DNA from: Angiostrongylus vasorum
Lineage: Eukaryota > Nematoda > Chromadorea > Rhabditida > Metastrongylidae
Reading direction: 5' to 3'
NCBI GenBank assembly: GCA_018806985.1
Contig: JADANN010000433.1
Coordinates: 744,001 to 808,000, forward strand
Length of the DNA stretch: 64,000 nt
In this document: positions 1-14,293 of the stretch, one piece after another
Layout: each line of letters opens with the position of its first letter
Position numbering within the stretch: the first letter of the stretch is position 1
Notes under the pieces: generated by a model
What the model saw: the letters and a program-made list of their open reading frames with translations, nothing else
Database searches by the model: none
Told to the model about the DNA's origin: nothing
Made by a program: the position numbers and the translations under genes

Positions 1-3000
1 TTCACTTTATGAGAAGAAACTTTTCAAACTAATAAAGGAGGGATCTTCAAAAGCTGATTCCGCTCACCCTCAGAAGGAAAAGGTAACTTAGACGTTTGTC
101 CTTTAATTTTTTTTTCTTTTTCTTTAAATCTGATTGGGTACTAGTTGTTTTATAAACTAAGCTGTTCGAACTCTCTGTTCCTTTTTCTTTGTTTTTATGG
201 TTCTTATTCAGTTGAGGCGAATGTAGCGCAGTGGTGAATCCTTCCATCCCTACGGGGTCGGCAAATTGATACCGGACATCTGTGGGAGGATAGCAGCACT
301 GTGTCGATACATCGATAGGTCACCGCGAGTCATTGTAAAGGACACATATGCATTCAGTAACCTCCAATGGTGCTTAATGGAATCGAATACATGCCGCAAC
401 CCTCAGGGATAGATCAATACCCAGAGCTCTGTCCTTTATCGTTTATTCAGTTGTAACTGGTTCTAATAGATTTATGATGTTCATCACGATTAAATTGCTT
501 CCTCGTCGACGTCCACATGTACAGGTTGAGTTGCTCAAACTCAGATTTAGTCGTATATAACTTTAGAAGTTCTTCCTAGACATCTCCACCTATAAAGCAT
601 TCTTCGTCGCCATCAAAATCACCATCACGAGCTCCGCTCACACTACGTACTGCCGCTCAGAGTACTCGTCGTAAGACTGCAAGATCGGAGAGTGAAGAGG
701 GTTCAGATGAAGAACCAGTCGTTAATTCAGCCTTTGGTAAGCCACTTACTTCAACTCCTAATTCAGCTGATGAAGATGCTTCGTTTGCGCCATCAATTCC
801 GTCCAGACAGACTGTTAGGTCAAGTGAAAGGTAAATTACTAGCAATATGCCTCATTTGTTAGCTTCTTGAGCTGTTTTGAGCTGCATCTTGTTCTAATTA
901 AAACGTTTGACGGGACGTAGTTGTAGACGCTTTAATACAACAACTTCATCGACTGTACCACGTTCGACAACTCAAATTGCTCATGGATATGGAGGTGATC
1001 AACCTGGATCTACTCCTCCTCGAAGAACTGTTCTTCCCAAGTAAGAATTTGTAGTAATTTGTTGGAAACATTATTGTCGCCAGTTTGTGAAAATATGAGT
1101 TTGACATAAGATGTATTTACAACGTATCTTAACCTACTTGTTCATTCATGACATCCTTATAAGTGTTGAAGCTTCTTTCTCTACAATTTATGTTACCAAA
1201 CTCTAGGACTCCACCACGCCCTTCGACACGCGTAACAACAACAACGTCTTACACATTGTCTCAAGACTCCGATCGCAGTGGGCTTTTTAACAAAAGCAAT
1301 AAGACTGCTTTCGGAATCAGTTCAGTTGGTATGTCGAAAGTCTTTTGATATTTAGCAGCTTTTTCAGCGCATTTACTGAAAGTTCTTATTGCTATACCTA
1401 TTGTTGTCCCCTTAGTATATCCTCTGCAGTTTATCGCTGTATTATTTTCTAAGATATCAAAGTGATGAGAAAGGCTTGATCTAGATTCTCGTGGTTTACT
1501 TGATTTGGGAAACACGACTAGTAACGGCGATGATGATGACGATGGTCAAGAGTCGAGTCGCTATATTTATACCACTAGAACTACAGGTCCTGAAAGACGG
1601 TCTCCGTTGCGCAAAGCTTGGGATAGCGTTCTTGGATACGATTTTAAAGCAGGAAAAGTGCCAGGGTCCCAGTATGAGCTTCGTCACGGGTCAACTACAA
1701 CTCGTGTTGATCGAGATCCTCGAACCGGAAGAATTCGAGTGCAGCAACACAGTATCGGAAGGTGAGTCTTCGGCTTTTTCTTCTGCAGTAAGCTTTTTTA
1801 GGTATTATTTGTCAACAGGGTGTAAGGGTTATGTTTAGTAGCTACAAAGGTTACCTATCCATTGTAATTCCACTAATCTAGAGAGTGACGTTATAAAAAA
1901 ATTCGTCATTCGTCAATGTTTCCTGTTACGGTTACATCATGGGTTCGTATTTCCTGGAATGTTTAGATTGTTTTCAGTCATTAAAGTTCTTATCCATCGT
2001 TTTCTTTGGATGATAGGACATCACTATATGATGAACTCGGTTTTGAACTCCATGGCTTGAACACCAGCTTCTCCAACGGAGAAGCCGAACATTCATGTTT
2101 CTCGTTTCTTCCTTCTCGATTTGATTGATTGGAGAATAACTGTCGTTTTGGAATTGTACTTTTGCGAAACTTCATTTCGGTTAGAATACGACTTCTTTAA
2201 TAAGAATAGGAACTGTTAGAATCTACAGATAGAGGCAACACGGTCAGAGTTTGTAAATGAGTCGTTTTTGTTGTCTTAAAAAGTGCAAGACATTTTCTAC
2301 ATGTTGTTTGCTATGAAACACTGCACATTATGCTCCTATAATCTTTTTCTCGTTTTTAGGTTTAGATTTCGTCGTCAGCCATGGTCAGTCCTTTCCCATA
2401 TTTACCATAGCTCTTACTACGCCCAATATTTTTGGTATCGAACTTCCATGGATATTGCGATTCGGTAGTTTACGATTGCGATTCACCTGTATCACTTGTA
2501 CTCTCGATGATCGTAAAGTAACGCGAGCGGATACCAGCTCAGTCTCTAGTTGTCTTAGTCGCATGTAAAAGCATCTTGCTGTATTCTGATCGATCTTGAC
2601 ACTCAAAGAAGACCATGTATTTCGTCTAGGATCGTTGCGAGGAGCTGCGACCATTGTGTTGATGGTTTTCCTGCTGTATGCTTGACATCTTGTTGGCATC
2701 AGTAACAAATCCGTTTCTTATGAACATCGTATTCGTGACGCTAGAAGGTTTTCCGGTCTTTACATGACATTCTAGAGAGTGACTGTAAATGGTTTTCACT
2801 CGAGAGGTTGATATTACCGAAATCCTCTTTACGACAAGGGTAATGTCTTTTTAGACTGGTTGGCAGTAGCTATTTCAGATATCCATCTGTAATCCTACCT
2901 AGGGGCGTGTGTGGCGCAGTGGTTGGAGGCGCCACTGCGATACGCACGTGGAATCGATCCCCGCGCCCATGACCCACCAAGCCTTCCATTCCTCCGGGGT

Positions 3001-6000
3001 CGGCAGATTGGTGCCAGACTTGTCTGGGAGAATAGCACACTGGCTGGATACATCGTCAGGCCACCACGAGTCACTGCAAAGGCCAGATATGCACTCAGTA
3101 TGCATGGTGCATCCCTCAGGGATTGATCAACGCCGAGAGCTTTATCCTCTATCCTTTTAATCCTACCTTGACCAATTCCTGTAGGGTTCGTACCTTCAAG
3201 AAATAGCCAACGTAGGAAAAAGAGGACCGCTGTGTCGGATAACTCTTTTCTAACCTTACCTGAAGGCAAAAAAGTGACTTTAGGGGACAAAAAGGCGGGT
3301 AGCGCCATGGAAGTGATGCCGTTCATCATGAACACGATACTGGTTCTACCCTAGCCAATTTCTGCAAGCCTCTCATCTCTCAGGGGTTGGGAAATTGGTA
3401 CCGGAGTTGTCTGCGACAAGTTCACTCTGCAGTCCAAGTGGGAACGCTGTAGCTCGGCTATCTCAAGACTCTAATAAGAGTAGACTCGACCAGCATTCAA
3501 CGACATTTGTAAAAAAACGACTGTAGTCGTCAAGTAGGAGACGAACCCCATGGTGGAAATACGAAGACCTTCGTGATGATTGGTGCAGACGAACGAATCG
3601 AATGCGAGAAGTGCTAAGATCCACACAGTAGATCTGAAGAGACATCGTATGAGATGAAATAAATAATAAAACAATATTTGAAGACATATGGACGTGGCAG
3701 TGGTAGAGGTCGAATTATAACTTATGGATGAACATTTTCATTGCTTTCCTGTTTGTAACGATGTCACTACTGATTCCGTATTGAACTTGCAGTTGGACGC
3801 GGATGCACTTCCCAAATATTTTTCGCTATCCTTCATACTTATCTATCGCAGATGTGTTAATCTACTGGTTTTCTACTGTATGGATACTCTGCGTTGAAAT
3901 AGTAATATATCAGCGTATATGACTGCTGCTGCTCATTTCCTCAGTTATTCTGGTGTTCTTTTAGACCGATTACGCTTCATCCTAGGTAGCCCATCATTTA
4001 TCTTGACTGTTTTGTTTTAGACATTGTTTTATCAACTGTAGTCTTTCTGAAGAGACTTCACTTGGCTCCTTTTGGGGGTGTGGGTGAAACGGCCAAAGTA
4101 CAGGGTGGTTCGAGAATAACTGTGTTCACTGTGAATTTTGTAAATTTTGCTGTAAATATTTGTTGCCCATAGTTCTATTGTATTCCATTTTAAGGCTCCT
4201 TTCTTACCTAATGATTTGACATATTTTTGCTCTAGCATAGTTTTGGAATTTTGTTCGGGATTTTGGAGATTTGGTTCTTTTGGAATTCTTTTAGACCGGT
4301 TGGAATGGTGCCGTCATGAACGTGTTGTTTTCTTTATGAGCTCAAACATAGAAATAAGTTAACTGTGGCTACTCAAATATTGTCTAAACATAGGCCAAAA
4401 GAAGGTTTCTGAATGCACAATGAGGTATTGGTGCAAACAGTTTCGTGCCGGACGTATTTCTCATGATGTTAAGGAAATGGGTTCTTACCATTTGTTGACG
4501 AGTACCGCCTAAGGCCGATAATCGATACGGCCCCTGTATAGTGTTCCAAGGCAGGTCAGCATCCTCATTTTTACAATTTTTCATCATTTGCAACCCTTTG
4601 AACATAGGAGGAAGTTCTCTTAATAGGTCGCATATGAATTGGACGATTGGCAGCAAGCTCATTATCAATAACTCCATTCTGTGCTTCTTTTAAGAAAGAA
4701 CAATAACCTCTTTCTTAACTGTGATGAAATAGGGTCGTTTACGACACAAGAAGACTCATGAAGGAGACTGTAGTGAAATAATGCTCGTAATTATCTTCCA
4801 AGCGCGTTTGCTGAGGTGGTTTTTTTTCCTTGACGAAAGGAATCATATAACATTATATAAGAGTTCAGTGAAAAGACCACAATAGAGAAGAATTGTTAGG
4901 AAATTGTTGAAATTATGCAGAAAAGTGCAACCCTGTTATGGCTAATAGAAAAGGTCGAATGCTGTTGTATTTGTACGACTGTGATCGAGCACACGTTGCA
5001 CAACTAACGTTGCAGAGATTGAACGAGCTGAGCAAACGAGTTTTCCACACAATCTACTCATCGACGTTCTCGCTGATCAGCTACTTTTTTTTTCAAATAT
5101 CGCGACATTTGCTTGCTGAGAAAAGCTTTTGCAATCCAGCCACTTCTAAAATTACCTGTGGAGAATTAGTTTCTTCGAGAACTTTCATTTTTTGAGCCGT
5201 CTAGTCAGCAAATTTCTTTCTTTTCGTTAGAAATGTGTGGAATCCAAATCTTTCGTTTTGAGATCAATAGTTGTTTGTGAGTAGAGTCACAAAATTTCAG
5301 GTTTCTTGTTCAAATCCGGCGATTATTTTCGAACCAAACTAATTGACCAAGTAGGCAACCTAATGAACTAAAACTGAAATTGGGAACTAAACCCATCCAT
5401 TTGTAATTGTTATTAGAACTTCTGCGAAATCAATGTCAAGACTTTTGTTGGAGCTAATGCATTGTAGAGATATTTCAACAATACTGATGATGACTCTAGC
5501 TGTATTTTTTGTGCTGTTGGCTATCGCCTATGTTGGTACTGCTCGGCAAGATTCTGTAGCAACCACTATTCACACCATATCAGGTGAGTGTTTACCTTGA
5601 CCCTACTTTGTGATTTACAAATGCCATCGTTATACAGTTAGTTATTTAGGTGCCATTCGGGACACTCTCCATTTTTTCTACATGTACGCAATAGTGCCAT
5701 GTCTAATCATCTTGGGAGGTAAGTGTTTCCCACCGCAAAATCTGATTTGCTTAGTTATCGTTTTTTGCATTATATGGGTTTGTTATGAATAGATGGGTTA
5801 CTTTTAAAAAAAATTGCTTGCAGCTGCAGCAGGAGTTTTTGCGCTTTATTTTGGACATAAAAAATGGACTGAAATGAAGGAAAGAGATGAAGCAGCGTTT
5901 TATGACCTTGTAGATAGAATTCTTGATATTGTGCGTGAATCAAGCGAAAACGGCGAGGAGTATATCTCAATTCCTCATGTCAGAGATGTAATGTTTCCGC

Positions 6001-9000
6001 CTGCAAAAAAGGTGAGCATTTAGAATATTCTGTACATAAAATCAAATATTAATTTAAGGAAAGCTGTTTCCTTATCTGGGAGAGTGTAAATCTAGCTGTT
6101 TCTACTATCTTATTTTACGATTTTGTTCTAATAAATTGATATGGTTAGGTTAGCGCTAATAACATAATGTTGTGGAAAATTGAGAATTAGGACTAAAGAA
6201 TCTGTCTATGAAGTATATTGCTGGAGATGATGTTCTATTGTACTAGCAGCCAGTACTGATTAAGTCTTGTTGTTGACAATCTTAGCTCTTCTTTTCTTTG
6301 ATGAGCTTACACGAGATTTATAACGAGTTTCTTTATAAACTTTATCAACCTCGTGTAAGCTCATAAAAAGAAAGAATACATGTTGCTTAGTAATACCGAG
6401 GTTAAAGGAAAGTCGTTTTCGAAATCTTGTGTCTGCTCAAAGATAAAGCAGTGACTAGCTGAAGTATTCAGACGCGGTGCAGAACTTGCTCGTTGGGAAC
6501 GTGCCGTTGATTTCATTAATGCTAACGAATCACGCATCGCAACAGAAACCCGTGTTCTTCGTGGTGGACAGGAATGCGATGTGTGGAGATGGATTCCAGC
6601 GAAACGTACCGGCTGGCAGGGATCGGGTAGGCTCTAAGCTATGTACGTTTCAACCAAAGTCCGAAATAAGCGCCTATCGTGTTATTTCCATTTGTCGCTT
6701 GTTGATGACGTTTTCGAGAGTGGTTGGAGTAAACAGAATTTTTGTGCTTAGCCCAAAAATGTATCTGTTTATGAGCCATATTATGTATTAAATTGCTATC
6801 TTATTAACTTTTCATTGTTTACTATCCTCTCTAATATAATATTCTAAAAAATTTGATAGTTTTACATAGAAATGGGAACATCTTACACGTACTGTTTGGC
6901 GTTGTGTCATTAATGTCTTCGTTCTTATCCTTCTCATGATCTTTACCGCTCTTGTATGTTTGATAATCTATAAAACAACTGGGGCATTTCAAAAATTGAT
7001 AACGAGCTTCCTGTTTTCGCAAGCAAATAACAGTTGTTCTATGTTTGCTGTAAATGATAGTTGGAATAAATCTGTCGTGTATTCTGTTTTAGAGACTCAT
7101 TTAATTTATCCTTCGGTAGCGTGATGTTGGGTTTTAAAGCGAAAACATTGGTTAGCTGTTTGCTTGCTGAAGAGCGATCTAGGCGGAGTGAGGAAAGGGG
7201 AAGGGAATGGACCTTAGTGGTGCTGCTTCATTAATAATGCGATTTCTTTACTTCATTTCCTTGTTAGATTCTCTCAGGTGGCATGTATCCATGGTGACTT
7301 CACAATACATTTTTTAGCTAACAGGTGATTTCAGCGTTTGCCCCACCTCCTGGAATGAACGTACCATCTTCGAAAGTCTTGTCTCCAAATATTCCTGTGG
7401 TAGCGCTCACTCGTTGTCTGAAGATAAGGGATATGTTCGGTAAAGAGGACGTTGAGGAAGATGAGTGAGTTATTTCGAGTTCCAAGCAGTTGATTATCCA
7501 GTTGGTGTTGTTTTGTAGATCAATCATTTTTGGGACATTTCTGCATGTTTCCCATATATGGGTGAACTACACACCAGCTTCTAGTCTGTAGAGGTTTTTG
7601 CTGGTTGTTGACTTGTTAAATGCTGTCCAAATGCGGTGACATGCACTTTTTTGGGAACGTAGGCTGTTTCTGGGAAATTTCTTTGCAAGCTTTGAGAGCA
7701 GCAAGAAGTCGGATTGAATTGATAAGGTTGGCCTGGAAGATCACATTAACATAGTCGTGGTCGGTAACTCAGACAACACTTGCAGTCCCAGGAAAAAGTC
7801 TAAAGAACTTCTTGTTTCTCTACATATTTATTTGTTTACAGAATTCATGGATTGTAATGATTTGAATAATACTAGAAGCTATTTAAATTCATTGCGCCAT
7901 TCATTGTTGGCCGCGGTACCCTACAACAGTGCAACTCCTCTCAATACTGAATCTAGTGCGAAGTGACGTGGCATCATTGGCAACATTTTCTTCGTTCGAA
8001 CGTACTTCCTCGCTGTTGTCGTTGTCGCCATAGAATAGAATGATACCACAGCTGCTACAAGTACAGACAAAACCGCAAAAGGTCTTCTTAGTTCTTTGTT
8101 GACTTTTGGGTGCTGTAATGTTTTTGTGAGATGTTTGTGGAAACTTGAGCTAACGTTCCCTTAGAGACCAAAGAAATTGCAGAATCACAGCATCGCGTTC
8201 CGATGTTAAAACAGAATAGTCGCTGCATCATTGAGGGCAATGTGTATTCACGTTTGCTCCACTTTCTTCAAAGTCCACATATATTTGCCTTCATATAATA
8301 CCGTCTTACGAAGATCTCATTGTTAATACGTCGTAGTAGTATATCCTTGGTTACACATCTGAATCATTAGTTCGGCGCCTGGTCCGGAGTTGTTCAATTT
8401 CAGTTTGATTCGACGTCTTCTGTTAGTTAACTAGACATGTTAGCTTATCTTAAATCATATAATATCATGAGGTATTAATTGTCCAGGAATTCCAGAAATT
8501 TTGTGCATTATCGTGACTATCCGCGTCGTAGTCGCGAGTAGCGCACATGTCTGAGATCTTCTGCAATAACACGCGTATTGGTCTTTAGTTTGATTCCGCC
8601 CTGTGCAAACCAAGCCTGCTATCTTCCCGTGTTCGGCAATATCGTACCATACTTGCCTAGGAAAGGCTTCATTCAAAAGGGCAGAGGGCTGTGCATGACG
8701 AAGACGTGGGAACACTGTCAGAATTGTCTCAGGGTTCCAGGGATAGTCAACCCTACCACCATACACTGGCATTCATGAAGGAGATAAAGTCTACAGCTGG
8801 CAGCCGAACTCAAATGCAAGTTTGAAGGCTTTCGTAGGTGACAGATGCTAGGCAACAAACCAGAAGAAAGAATTGGTGAGATCCGCACAATAAGTAAAGT
8901 TGGGTTACATGAGTAAATCTTCTCAAAAAAAAATTGGGAAGTTAGTGTATTCATACAGAAAGATAGGAAATCCTGGCCAATCGTAGAATCTATGGAAAAC

Positions 9001-12000
9001 TGAAGTGACGGGAGTTGTTTTTAGTTGTTTCTCAGGGTGGATGTGGATGGAATCAAGGAAGCATTGAAGGATAAAGTGTACCCAGTAATACCGCTGCACA
9101 TCGGTGTTGATGTGGAATCTAAAGAAGGTGTTGTTTTCATGAAGCTCGCTAGCAAGGCCGACGCTAAAGCTGCATTCACCGCGCTTCATGGAGATTGGTA
9201 CAGCGGTGAGCTCTCTTTTTTATTTTATGGTTCTCTTTTATGTTTATTGTGATGATCTTTTAATATGTTTCTAAAAGATGGTGAATCTATCTCTATGGAA
9301 TGTCTATCTTGGTGTCCATACAAATGATATGCATTGATTGTATGATTTTTTCGCTTCTAGAATGCGTAAATGTTTCCCTCGTAGTTAAAGCATTGAACAA
9401 AATCTCGCCGTCATGTTCTGCAAGACATAACAATCTATTTTAGTTTGTAGCTTTAGAGAATTTTTTTCTTTTTTAAATTTTCTTTTTTTTAAGCTCATTT
9501 CCGTATATGGGGTCCCCGAATTTTTTAATTAACACTGGTCTAAAAAGGATTTTTACAACCTATTCAGTGGACTCAGGGAAAATCATGAAAGAATGATTCT
9601 TTCCATTTTGCTTTATTACATATAAAGTCTGCAAAATTTCTTGTATCTTGTAATTGGTAACGGGTCTGTAGATCTGCCCTCAACATAATAGGCATCTCAC
9701 ACATTGGAACGTTTGCTTTTCATTGTTATACTATGTATGACATAAGTTCGTTCACCTCCTACTTTCTGAGAAATCCATCCAGTGTCTGTCAGAGATTCCG
9801 AACCTTATCGATTGTATTTGAAGATTTCAAGTTTCGTCTTTTTGTTCTCATTCAAGATAAATGCTAGTTTTATCTCCATCCAGGAAAGGTAATCGCTGGT
9901 TCGAAGCTCACCTAATGTTTCTGTTTTCGTTCTTTCCGAGTTTTGCTCATATCCGAGCATCGTTGCGGTTGTGTTTCACTTGGTACCCTAAAGTGAAAAA
10001 AGCAGTAGTAAATAAAAGATGGACATAATAATAATTTTGTTGCTAGGAACTACTGCTTGTTTTCTTCTAGATCTCTAAGTACGTCTTTTTATTTTTAAAC
10101 AGATTTCAGTCCTTTTGTGGCGTTTATCATTTTGGGGACGTCTCTAGTTTGTGCTGTGTGAGCCACATTATTGATTCTGGGATGAACGGTTGTGAATACC
10201 GTCTTATAACTGTCTTGACACTGCGAGGAAATGTTTGAGACGTCTTTCATTTTTTCCTGTTTACGACTTTTGAATTGTACATATTTAAGCAAAGGAATGT
10301 GATTTTATTTGGTGCTTTGATACACATGATTCTCGGAATATGTTATGATAAAGCGGGATGAATTGGGTCGACTCATTTATGATACGCTGGGTGCACAGTG
10401 ATAGAGATTCCGTTTAATACGCGCAAGGACCTAGTTCGACTCCGAAGGAGCCCAACCAAGCCTGCTCTCACTCTGGGGTTAAGGAATTGGTACCAGACTT
10501 GTCTGAGAACGTACAGCTGGTTCAGAAGACCTATAAACGGTCTAGCACGAGGAACTCAGAATATCAGAGAGAAACGACTACGTGCATTAAACGACATTCA
10601 TGGAAGTGAGCCAAGGTCCTGAAGGAGCAATCGAATCTGGGGACTTCCACAGATTAAACATAGGAGGGGAATAAGTCGAACAAGAGAAAATGCTGATATC
10701 CCCATACAAAATGTCGAAACATGTAAAGTGCAGACAAAATTGCGAGGTAATGGAAACAGTTGTGGTTACTGTAGCATTGCTGCTTGAGTATTCGACCGAT
10801 CTTCATGCATTTTCCATTCAACTTCAATCTCTCTTGAACCATGGCAGCAGCATATGCGGATCGTAAGGAGGTTGGTCACCTTCCGACTAGATTTTTTTCA
10901 ATACGATGGCGTTTCCTGCAATTGGGTTACTCTTACTTGAACCTTGGAGTGGAAATTTCACCTCTGCTCTGTATGCTGCATTCGATACCCAAGAGCTCTT
11001 ACCAGTAACTAGTAAACCATTGGAGAATATAACATATAAAACGTATTAACTCACTTCTAAGCTGTGTAAATTTTTTTCATTGTTGAGATGAAGCTAAAGG
11101 ATAAAGCTCTCGGCGTTGATCAATCTCTAAGGGATACGCCATGCATGGTATCAATATGCCGACCCCGGAAGGATGAAAGGCTTGGTGTGCCATGGATGCA
11201 GGGATCGATTCCACATGTTTGTTGCAGGGCGCCTCCGACCACTGAGCCACACGCGCCCTTGAGATACACCGACGAATAATCTGATTTACATTGCATTGAG
11301 GCTACAGTCTAGCATAGAAATCCATAAGTTGTTGTTTTGCAGAGTATTTCCACGACCAAGTTTATGTTGTTTTGCCAGGAATGTAAAAAAAAATGCCGAG
11401 TATATTTTTTTTGTCTAATTCACGATAATTCTACAACTCTTGTTAAATCAATGAGTAGCGCTCAGAAGTTATGTTAGGGCGTCTCTTTGAAATAATTGGT
11501 AGTTATAGAATAATAGACGATTCTACTCGGATGAGAGGGTATGATTAAGAAAAGACCACGCAAACACGCTTTGAAATCAAAATGTTTTAACCTCTATTTA
11601 CCAGCTATTTTCGTGTGTTTTTATATTTTTTTCATATATTTACTCATTTTTTCCAAAAGCCTACCATTATTTAACCACAAATAGCCAATACCTTCTTGTG
11701 TCACTGAGATTATACGAGGTTGGTATGAAATATTTATTTGGCTAACGTTTCGACGTCTTCGTTGTCTTCTTCAGAGCGACAATGATCGGAGTCAATGATC
11801 CACAGGTGTTCGTTCTCGCGATGTTGGTGCTTCTTGTTGCATCTAGTCGAATACAGTGAATTAGAGCACTGATCGGATGAAGAATCGCACTCGGCGGAGT
11901 GTTTCTATACAGGACGGGTGTTTGTCGATTCCCACTAGCCAATGTGATCTGCTCTTTAAGTGGTAATACGTCCTGTAGCAGTCGTGGTATACGAGTTGGC

Positions 12001-14226
12001 ACATAGTATGGTAATACATCTCTAAAAAACAACTTTTATTTAACCTCCGCACAAATAGTCAGTGCCTTCTTGTGTACTGAGCTGACAGGAGGTTGATGTG
12101 AAATATTTATTCGGCTAACATTTAGACATCTTCGTTTTCTTGCCCGCCAAACAGCAGATCATATTGGCTGGCGAGAATTGACGAACATCGGTCCTACATA
12201 AAAGGACACCGTCAAATGAGAATCTTCGTTCGAGTGGTGTTCTCTGTCCTGGATTCGACTCTGTGGCAACAACGGACAACCACACTGAACGACCACCTAT
12301 GGGGGCCATCGATTCGGATCAATGGGGCTTTGAAGAAGAAGATGAGGACGTCGAAGGGTTGGCTGAATAAATATTCCATACGAACCTCGTGTCAGCTCAG
12401 TGATACAAGAAGGTACTCGTTTTTTATTTTACCTTATTTTTTTTCATTTTTTTAGTCCTTTGCTTTTTTGATTTTTTATTTTTTTAATCCTTTTTTTATT
12501 TTTTTCATTCTTTTTGTGTTCATATTTCAGCACGTTTGTGCTTTATTACACTTCTTTGAATTAGCCAAGTAAGAACTCAGTTATTACGCCGTGTCTATTT
12601 TAAATGTCTATACAATTTCTTTAATGGAACATCGCTCGAAATAAGCTTATTTAAGACTTCGCTCTCATCTAGTAATGTGACAGCAAAGTGTGGATTTTAC
12701 GACCAATTTGCCTATAATTATTGCTGTTAAGATTTCCAAGCCGTTTTTTGTAATCTGTGTTTAAGTTCAGGTCATTTAGTGTTTCTCATTTGCTTATTCT
12801 CTACTGTATTTGGAACCGTTCTGAGATCATTTGGTTTCTAAGAACTGAACTAGGAAGGTTTAAACAAATTTGTTACACTGCATCGATGAAAATTTATAAG
12901 CTAGTGGCGGGAACACCTTGAAGCGCTTCTATGGCTTTATTTTTTTTCACTTTTTGGTGCACACTATTTCTTGGACTACAGACTGCAGCAGTTTCCGTTT
13001 GAGTGAAACTTGCTGATTGAGGAAATCGTAACTTGAATGTTGTACTCAAAGGATAGAAACATGTGCTTAGCTGGTTTGAGAGGTGTGTCTTGTTTCATTG
13101 TTGGTAGATGGCCTGCGCAAAAGTTTTGCTATGTGTATCTGTGAAATTACTCGAGGCAAGAATCCTATTTTCTCTGAATTTCTGCACTGCTTTTTCTTAC
13201 CTTTCATACCTCTAGAAGCGGTTCAGTTTCTTTTTTTTTCTATGTAGTGCAAAGTGGAATTTGTTCCTAAAGGATTTACGGTTTTTTTTAACATTAATTT
13301 TTCTTAATTTATTAAAATTCCGACGTTTATTTAGCGTTTATTGCAAGTAAAGAAGAACTAATGAGCTTTTTGTAAACAAATGGCCTGCTACTGCTATGTT
13401 CTATGAATACTAGATGGAGTTCTGGGTAAAATAACACGACTCATTGAAACACTTACTCACCTGTATGCTCATATAACTCGGCCTCACACAGTTCAGGCAG
13501 TAGTACTTACCCTATTTGATTTGTTGTCTTACAACTATCACCACCATTGAGGTCGTCGTCTTCTTGTTCGGGTGCGAATGCGGTTTGTCGATCTTCATCA
13601 ATAACTCATTGCGACGTGTTGAGTGTGGTTAAGGTTGATTTTCCTCCAGTCACCTGTGCTGGAGCGTTCGGAAGTTTTCATCAGCACCGATGAAGTGCCA
13701 TCGCAAGAATCCTACATTAGAAGAAATATTTACCAGATTAATTAACTTGTAATAACGAGTGTCTGTAGCTATGAAACGATAGGGTTTGGTTCATCAGAAA
13801 GTTTATGTTTTATTGTCCTATTTATTTGTAGAAGTCCTTATATCGCTATGAAACCGTATGTTTATTGATGTATTCATTTACACTGTAGTAGTCTATTCAT
13901 TCGAACCAAGCATTCAGTTCGTATTGTACAAATATGAGGACGAAGATATAAAAACGTATGGTTTAATATATTATTTTTTGACAGATTAGCTTCATTATGC
14001 CAACTACCATTGAACTGGACTTTTTTGGATCATTTAATGTTAGGATTGTCTAAATAAACAAAAAGAACAAATCCTTGATGGGCATTCCGTAGCCTTCCCA
14101 TACGTGAGATCTTTCTTTCGTGATGAGGATATTTTTATTGTAAGATTTAAAAAAATTCGAGTGAGTTTCTACTCTATATTGCTACTTTTAGCTCCATGAA
14201 ATCCCTAGAAATACCGGGTGAACTCA

Positions 14227-14293
<67 letters not shown>

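Larger units (their letters stand above)
1762..5467. other. lem-2 intron 5, otherwise no gene seen
   Basis: This 3.7-kb intron holds one SINE-A and one SINE-B copy (listed separately). A 107-codon minus-strand reading frame at 2385-2708 has no recognisable family and is not called a gene. I see nothing else in 3680-5467. Confidence 0.6.
11690..12412. mobile_element. Penelope-type terminal repeats, inverted pair with a nested third copy
   Basis: The left border (CCTTCTTGTGTCACTGAG, TACGAGGTTGGTATGAAATA, GGCTAACGTTTCGACGTCTT) is repeated at 12061-12150 in the same orientation, and as reverse complement at 12340-12412. The left copy carries a hammerhead-like motif on the minus strand (see separate entry). 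The interior has a 96-codon minus-strand frame (11742-12032) of unknown identity. Assignment to Penelope-like terminal repeats rests on the shared ribozyme-like core with the element at 45309-46750. Confidence 0.6.

Noticed and set aside
2902..2970. tRNA gene candidates at SINE heads (A and B boxes)
   Set aside because: No complete cloverleaf or acceptor stem closes, and each head continues into the SINE body.
9896..9930. In-phase continuation [10 protein letters not shown] then stop after exon 11
   Set aside because: Phase fits, but the residues do not match the family's final strand and the true block exists at 52814.
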